A stretch of DNA of 64,000 bases, taken from assembly GCF_921293095.1 (NCBI RefSeq), contig NC_060258.1, positions 10,236,349 through 10,300,348 of the forward strand. Direction: 5' to 3'. Shown piece by piece: positions 57,501 to 64,000 of the stretch. The translations under genes and the position numbers were made by a program. Source of the DNA: Ischnura elegans. Lineage: Eukaryota > Arthropoda > Insecta > Odonata > Coenagrionidae. Below the pieces are notes generated by a model. That model did no database searches, was not told where the DNA came from, and saw only the letters and a program-made list of their open reading frames with translations. How positions within the stretch are numbered: position 1 is the first letter of the stretch; the number at the start of each line of letters is the position of its first letter.

Positions 57501-59250
57501 TCGCATCAATATCGCATTTATCACATTAGCAATTTTTACGTATCACTACAAATAACTTATTGGTCATGAAGCACACTCGTTGGTTCAGACAGGAGATACC
57601 CATTTCCTCTCGTTTCTCATTGTTCTCTAAGCTCTCATGCTTTCACTTATTCTGTTTTTATTTTGCTAACTATGTCAAAAAATTGAAGTATTTTCTCAAT
57701 TATCATTAGGATACATCTATGCTGGTAATCACTTATTTATTCGAAAAGTCAATGATTTTCATTCAAAAAGTAAGCACAATCTTCTACCATAATCAACGTA
57801 TTTTAATGCGCATCATCCTTATGAGATTTTTTTATTTTGATATTTCGTACACATAATTTTCGATCACAATTTTTGTTACGTATCTCCAGCTTAATTTAGC
57901 TAATTCCGCAAGCAATATAAGTGTTATGCGTCATCAAAATGGTATGTGAGAGTAGTTTCCATTGAGGCAAAGCAGTTTCCTGCCCCGAATTAGATCATTA
58001 TAATGTAAAATTTTAGAACTCGGGTCTACAAGCTCTTAACATGACTTATGATCCCACAAATCAATACAAATATATTTTAGACGTCAATTTACGTCTCTTT
58101 CACATTCATTTATAGCGATTAATTTACCCACTGGAGGCGCTCCAAGCCCCTCACTCCCCCACCCCCTTCCCCCCCCCTCCCCCCAAAGCTTTATTTCTTA
58201 GCTTACCATGATCTAACCTTTATGTGATCCGGATGCGTCATGCGTCTTTCAAACAAAAAAATTTTAGAATGTGTAAGCTTTATTTGAGTGATGGAGTCAC
58301 AGATGGATACTACTTATTTATCTCCAATAGTCAGAAAAATATGGTTCAAACTGGAGGAAAAATATCAATAAAGTTCAAAGCTCATGCCCTAGAGACATAG
58401 GAGTAGGAATAATTAACATATTTGAGTAATTATCAAGGATTCTGACTATGGAAAACATAAGTGACTTTTATTCATCTAATCAATGAACAGGTAACATAAT
58501 TTTTTTGTAGTTTATATATTTCAAGCCGTCATGAATCATATGTTGATATCTGCACTGTTTGGTTTCCATTTCTTCAATCAAATTAAATAATTATCTCCAA
58601 ACTTCTTTGCAATACTCTGTGATTAGAATTGTTTTGGTAAATATTGTTGTGTCCGTAGACGTCCAGTCGCTCTCGTTGCGGCTCGTGAGAGAACAGGATG
58701 CGTTCCAAGTGTAAAAGGACGAGTATTCTGCTCCACAATTGTCAATTTTTGGTTCAAAGCCGAATCCTAACTTACGGAGCACTAGCCTCCCAGTGAACTA
58801 GAGAGAGAGAGACTAACTCAGACGGTTATAAATTCGTTAAGTGCTTTGACGTCTTGACCCTGATTTCTCCCAAGCTCCTCCGGTTGTAGCCCGGACGGTC
58901 CACAACCCCGATTTTCAGGGTCCTGTCCTGATCATCGTAGGGATGCGACAATATTTTATTCCAATAGATCAGCATTTCTTAGAAAAACAAACTTCCATCA
59001 CGGTGAAATGCAGGTAATTTACAGTACATATTACTGTAATGAAGTTTATTATGAAGAATACTTAGATAGTTTATTTTCAACGTTTAATTGCAGGCTGTTT
59101 TATTCACGGAGCCTTGATATTGAAATTTTCACTTTAACCAATTTGTTATACTTGTAGTAACTTGAGTGTTTTTAAACCAAAGCTCCTAAGGCACATACCA
59201 TTCTTATCATTGGAATAAATGGAATTAAAAGTGACGGCGATTTGGATTTA
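54558..59250 (+). repeat. Giant inverted repeat, left arm (at least 4.69 kb)
   Basis: Base for base the reverse complement of 59307-64000 (paired positions sum to 118557, or 118558 outside the homopolymer difference). Differences I found: C at 56135 against T at 62422 (T expected G), and five C at about 54864-54868 against six G in the right arm. Long homopolymers in both arms, such as C9/G9 near 58170/60382, agree. Contents: REP-A copy 5, a G/C block (58130-58190), otherwise AT-rich DNA without a supported gene. Short mirrored frames (63-77 codons) have no motif. Confidence 0.95.
56597..57255 (+). repeat. REP-A inverted-repeat element, copy 5 (complete)
   Basis: Complete copy from GGTAGTTTCCTTCATCAAAG to GGAAACCACCCTATT, whose inverse AATAGGGTGGTTTCC makes the ends imperfect inverted repeats. 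It includes the CACGTGACGTCACAGGGACC core with a CRE-type TGACGTCA. It has a mirror partner in the right arm. Confidence 0.88.
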
Positions 59251-59306
59251 TCGGTGAAAACTAACGCCATCTATTACTATGTATCCGAACAAGGTCATTT
59301 GCAAAA
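59251..59306. other. 56-bp spacer at the centre of the giant inverted repeat
   Basis: Runs from TCGGTGAAAACTAACGCC to AAGGTCATTTGCAAAA. It is not self-complementary and is not repeated in the window. The arms end at GATTTGGATTTA / TAAATCCAAATC. Confidence 0.95.
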
Positions 59307-62300
59307 TAAATCCAAATCGCCGTCACTTTTAATTCCATTTATTCCAATGATAAGAATGGTATGTGCCTTAGGAGCTTTGGTTTAAAAACACTCAAGTTAC
59401 TACAAGTATAACAAATTGGTTAAAGTGAAAATTTCAATATCAAGGCTCCGTGAATAAAACAGCCTGCAATTAAACGTTGAAAATAAACTATCTAAGTATT
59501 CTTCATAATAAACTTCATTACAGTAATATGTACTGTAAATTACCTGCATTTCACCGTGATGGAAGTTTGTTTTTCTAAGAAATGCTGATCTATTGGAATA
59601 AAATATTGTCGCATCCCTACGATGATCAGGACAGGACCCTGAAAATCGGGGTTGTGGACCGTCCGGGCTACAACCGGAGGAGCTTGGGAGAAATCAGGGT
59701 CAAGACGTCAAAGCACTTAACGAATTTATAACCGTCTGAGTTAGTCTCTCTCTCTCTAGTTCACTGGGAGGCTAGTGCTCCGTAAGTTAGGATTCGGCTT
59801 TGAACCAAAAATTGACAATTGTGGAGCAGAATACTCGTCCTTTTACACTTGGAACGCATCCTGTTCTCTCACGAGCCGCAACGAGAGCGACTGGACGTCT
59901 ACGGACACAACAATATTTACCAAAACAATTCTAATCACAGAGTATTGCAAAGAAGTTTGGAGATAATTATTTAATTTGATTGAAGAAATGGAAACCAAAC
60001 AGTGCAGATATCAACATATGATTCATGACGGCTTGAAATATATAAACTACAAAAAAATTATGTTACCTGTTCATTGATTAGATGAATAAAAGTCACTTAT
60101 GTTTTCCATAGTCAGAATCCTTGATAATTACTCAAATATGTTAATTATTCCTACTCCTATGTCTCTAGGGCATGAGCTTTGAACTTTATTGATATTTTTC
60201 CTCCAGTTTGAACCATATTTTTCTGACTATTGGAGATAAATAAGTAGTATCCATCTGTGACTCCATCACTCAAATAAAGCTTACACATTCTAAAATTTTT
60301 TTGTTTGAAAGACGCATGACGCATCCGGATCACATAAAGGTTAGATCATGGTAAGCTAAGAAATAAAGCTTTGGGGGGAGGGGGGGGGAAGGGGGTGGGG
60401 GAGTGAGGGGCTTGGAGCGCCTCCAGTGGGTAAATTAATCGCTATAAATGAATGTGAAAGAGACGTAAATTGACGTCTAAAATATATTTGTATTGATTTG
60501 TGGGATCATAAGTCATGTTAAGAGCTTGTAGACCCGAGTTCTAAAATTTTACATTATAATGATCTAATTCGGGGCAGGAAACTGCTTTGCCTCAATGGAA
60601 ACTACTCTCACATACCATTTTGATGACGCATAACACTTATATTGCTTGCGGAATTAGCTAAATTAAGCTGGAGATACGTAACAAAAATTGTGATCGAAAA
60701 TTATGTGTACGAAATATCAAAATAAAAAAATCTCATAAGGATGATGCGCATTAAAATACGTTGATTATGGTAGAAGATTGTGCTTACTTTTTGAATGAAA
60801 ATCATTGACTTTTCGAATAAATAAGTGATTACCAGCATAGATGTATCCTAATGATAATTGAGAAAATACTTCAATTTTTTGACATAGTTAGCAAAATAAA
60901 AACAGAATAAGTGAAAGCATGAGAGCTTAGAGAACAATGAGAAACGAGAGGAAATGGGTATCTCCTGTCTGAACCAACGAGTGTGCTTCATGACCAATAA
61001 GTTATTTGTAGTGATACGTAAAAATTGCTAATGTGATAAATGCGATATTGATGCGATGCACGTGAATAAATGCGACATAGGCGTCATGACTGGACTTTTA
61101 CGATGTTTAATCAACAAATTCGTCTTTTCGATGGTAAAATTCGTAAATTTAGTCACGAGCTCTATGGAAATGCTCTGCCGGCTCTTACTGCTAATTGAAT
61201 GAGACTCAAACTAGACCATACAGGCTACATCACCGCCCCCGCCAGCCCATTTTCGCACGCTTCCGTCTAAAAGGCGCAAAAAATCGACGAGTTCACCAAT
61301 AGGGTGGTTTCCTATTATTTTTTTATTGCCTAAATCGAAAGATTATTACTCCTGGAGTACGTATTTCACGCTTTTAGATTTTTAAATGACGATATCTATT
61401 TTTCGCGATCAAATGAAAAGTGAAAAATTTCAAGCGCGCGAAAACGCGACGCGTAAGTAGGAATGAAGGGAAAAAGTCCGTACGACGCATTTCTGGTTCC
61501 CCCTCCCGCCTGGTAGGTGACCTTGATCGAGGCTCTGAGCGCTGATAGGACGCAGGATGCTAACGGGTAGCTGAGTACCTTCCTGTCTGGTAGCGCATGG
61601 CTTAAAAAAGGTTTATTAATACCTTATCAAGCGAAGAAAACTTTCCGACCTTAGCCAGTTTTAATAGGTGATTATTAAGACATGTTTCCCTGAGCTCTGT
61701 GACTCATGCATGCATTGGTAGCCTCTGACGATGCATAACTCCTATCCTCTCGTGTAGAAACTAGGTCCCTGTGACGTCACGTGGAGTGGAATCGCATGGG
61801 CGCCAATCTGGCCTTTTTCAAATGAGGATAAAAATTGACCATTGCCATTCGTCTAAACCGGTATTTCAAAAACCAAATAATTTGTGTATTATGAATACAC
61901 TAATGGTGGGTAACGAATCGCCATCAATGCCTTTTGTTTTCTTTGATGAAGGAAACTACCATATTGGAATATAGAAGCATTTCTCCCTCTTTACCTTTCT
62001 TCCTGAGAATGTTTTTTTTTTCAGACTGTCACCTTGACTACGGTTATTAAAAACGCTACCAAAGATCGTTAGCGATCTATACGATGATGACATTTTGTGT
62101 TTCGCCTTGTATATCGGAAGGTGCTTGGCTCAATGGAATAGACCCGAATGTGTATGGTAGACAGAGGTACGTTTGCACATGGGGTAGATTCACGCGGTGC
62201 ACTTTACCTAACCGAGTTAAAACTATAGCGCGCCATAAGTCATAACATATTAATGTTCTTCCTTAGGGCCGATTCACGAGATTGTTACGTCAATCAAGCA

Positions 62301-64000
62301 TCGGTCTAGCGTTATGTAAGCTTGTCCCAAGAGCGGGCAAGTTAAGTCTCCCGTCTACCCAACGTAGATAGAATAAATAAAAATGTCTTTCTAACAAGCC
62401 ATTGTAATACTTATTCTTGTATTTTTCTTGAGTGCACATTTTTTACTAATATTTTTATTATAATTCAAAAATTATTAAAATCAGTACAACCGTTCTTGAT
62501 TTATAAACGGTGTTTTGAAACCGTTCATTGATTATCAGGTGGTACGAAGGTCACCGGGGTGATCTAGTTTAGTATATATCTAGTTCCTTAATTAATTTTT
62601 TCCAACACATTATTAATAAAACTATTCCGTATTTTTCAAATAACTGTGTTTCACCGCATTTCGTCGTCATCTACTGATAATGTATAATGAAAAAAGAAAA
62701 AGATAGACGCTACTCAATGCTATAAACTATAATCTAGGGTGCTATAAAATTAAAATGAAAGTGCTATTTACACGTATATCTAGTTATTAGTAATGCTTCT
62801 GGTTTATTTTGAGGTTGGGTCAATTTTTTAACATCTTTTCCGACTTTTCGACGCATATTTGTCATCTTCATTGACTTCCCACGTCATAAGTATAAGCACC
62901 CGAGTTTGACGCAATATTGTGAAGTGATGGTTCGTCTAATCAAAAAAATAATAATACTCATCTAATACGGAGGACACTTGTATTTCAACAATTAAAGGCA
63001 TAACTGCATAGATAGTTACGGAGTCATGACCCCAGTGATACCCCCTACCCCTAAATCTCACTAGAAAAAAGTTGCAGAAATAAGAAAGGAAAGGAAATGG
63101 AAAAAATGTCAACTATAATACCTAAAATAAGGAAGAAGAAATGTACTCTACCGTTTCCATGCGGTGTTTCGTGGAAATGGGTGAAAAGTGTTATTTATGA
63201 GTGTTGTAAACGTTGAGATTCAACTTTAAGTTGATTATGAGTGAAATATACGGAATTTCACGAGTTGGGAGGAAGAAAAGTATAATTTATTGCTATAATA
63301 ATCAATGAAATAATTAATGAGATCTGCTTCTTCAAAAATATATTACAGATCATGGAGGAAAGAATCGGAGTTCTTAAATCTCATTGTTCATTGTGATGTT
63401 AATTTATTCGCTTCCTTTTATTATGGAAGGATGGGAATCACCCCTTACTACCACGATCGGCACCTCTTACGCGACCGCTACCCCATACCCTCACCAACAC
63501 GGCAAGCTTTCCCTACTCATTTAAAAGGGTTTATTTCTTTTTCGTTGTGAAATATATGATAATGTATCTAATTTATCAAATATCTGATATTTTTTTCTAA
63601 CCATTTATTCTGGCAGTGATTTTTAAGGAGAAGACTACAAGATGTACTGGAGGTGTTCACCTTCCTCAAGAAGTAATAGTTGAAGGAGGGGGGTGAAGTA
63701 TCGGATGGAGAGGATTAGTACCCGATACGGGGAGGGGTTGTTGACCCTAATTAACTATGGTGGAGGAGAGAGAAAAATTTACTATCCTCGGATGTCCGTG
63801 ATGACTGAAGGGGGGAGTATGTTTTTACAAATTTAAACGAGGATGAAAAGTTTTATTCATGTTAATTAATAAAAAAACGTTACAAATAGAATAAAAATGT
63901 ATTATTTCTTTTTTAATTTATTTACCCAGATCATTGACCATGAAGTCGGATGAATGAGAACTTTAATATATATAACTATATACTTTAATATATAGAACCA
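59307..64000 (-). repeat. Giant inverted repeat, right arm (runs off the window)
   Basis: Mirror of 54558-59250. It reaches the last base of the window still paired (the closing TATATAGAACCA pairs with TGGTTCTATATA at 54558), so the true arm is at least this long. Confidence 0.95.
61302..61960 (-). repeat. REP-A inverted-repeat element, copy 6 (mirror of copy 5)
   Basis: Reverse complement of 56597-57255 as part of the right arm. It arose by the inverted duplication, not by separate insertion. Confidence 0.88.

Noticed and set aside
59251-59306. Sequencing hairpin adapter left in the assembly at the palindrome centre
   Set aside because: The spacer is not self-complementary and does not look like a hairpin adapter. 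An artefact of another kind is still possible.
58591-59966. Mirrored 63-, 67- and 77-codon frames in the palindrome arms as duplicated genes
   Set aside because: They are identical only because the arms are identical. The 67-codon frame lies in REP-A, and none has a motif.

Overview
This is an AT-rich stretch of animal nuclear genome, most likely from an arthropod and probably an insect. The case rests on genes split by GT-AG introns, a high density of degenerate transposons (Tigger/pogo, mariner, PIF/Harbinger, a THAP-bearing element, jockey/CR1-type non-LTR relics, a tRNA-derived SINE, many short inverted-repeat elements) and long noncoding spacers. Nothing looks bacterial or organellar. 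I cannot name the species, and most ORFs over 60 codons are chance frames.

Two kinds of intact gene are visible. The first is a duplicated family that I do not recognise: coding exons at 6628-7689 (353 aa) and 36615-37643 (342 aa). Each has the same acceptor just before the ATG, the same donor just after the stop, and a homologous 3' noncoding exon (10117-11200 and 39147-40180). Homology continues past the poly(A) signals to about 11450 and 41105. A conserved 5' noncoding exon with a splice donor occurs three times (about 2425-2617, 17415-17603, 51370-51561), so at least three family units were laid down here. A short piece of a further coding copy lies on the minus strand near 46163. The second gene is a BEN-domain protein of 459 aa on the minus strand (30590-33498) with eight coding exons whose splice sites and phases all agree. 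If leader exon 17603 splices to 36609, the BEN gene sits antisense inside that intron.

Layout: 1-330 RT relic; 2.3-11.5 kb family copy 1, with a tandem repeat and a Harbinger relic in its first intron; 11.6-16.2 kb short elements, including a Tigger transposon nested in a ~650-bp inverted-repeat element (REP-A); 17.4-19.4 kb second leader and short elements; 19.4-29.5 kb mostly featureless DNA with a 168-bp palindrome, GC-rich blocks and repeats; 29.9-34.2 kb BEN gene bracketed by two G/C-rich minisatellites; 36.5-41.1 kb family copy 2; 41.4-45.8 kb a deleted mariner and a THAP-bearing transposon nested in REP-A; 46.4-47.6 kb satellite and SINE; 49-52.9 kb retrotransposon ORF1 relic between inverted repeats, third leader, and a fold-back element; 54.0-54.5 kb RT relic.

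From 54558 to the end the window is one giant inverted repeat: arms of about 4.69 kb around a 56-bp spacer (59251-59306). By eye I found one substitution and one homopolymer length difference. The right arm runs off the window, so the full length is unknown. This and the family with a sharply diverged core segment are the two most notable observations.
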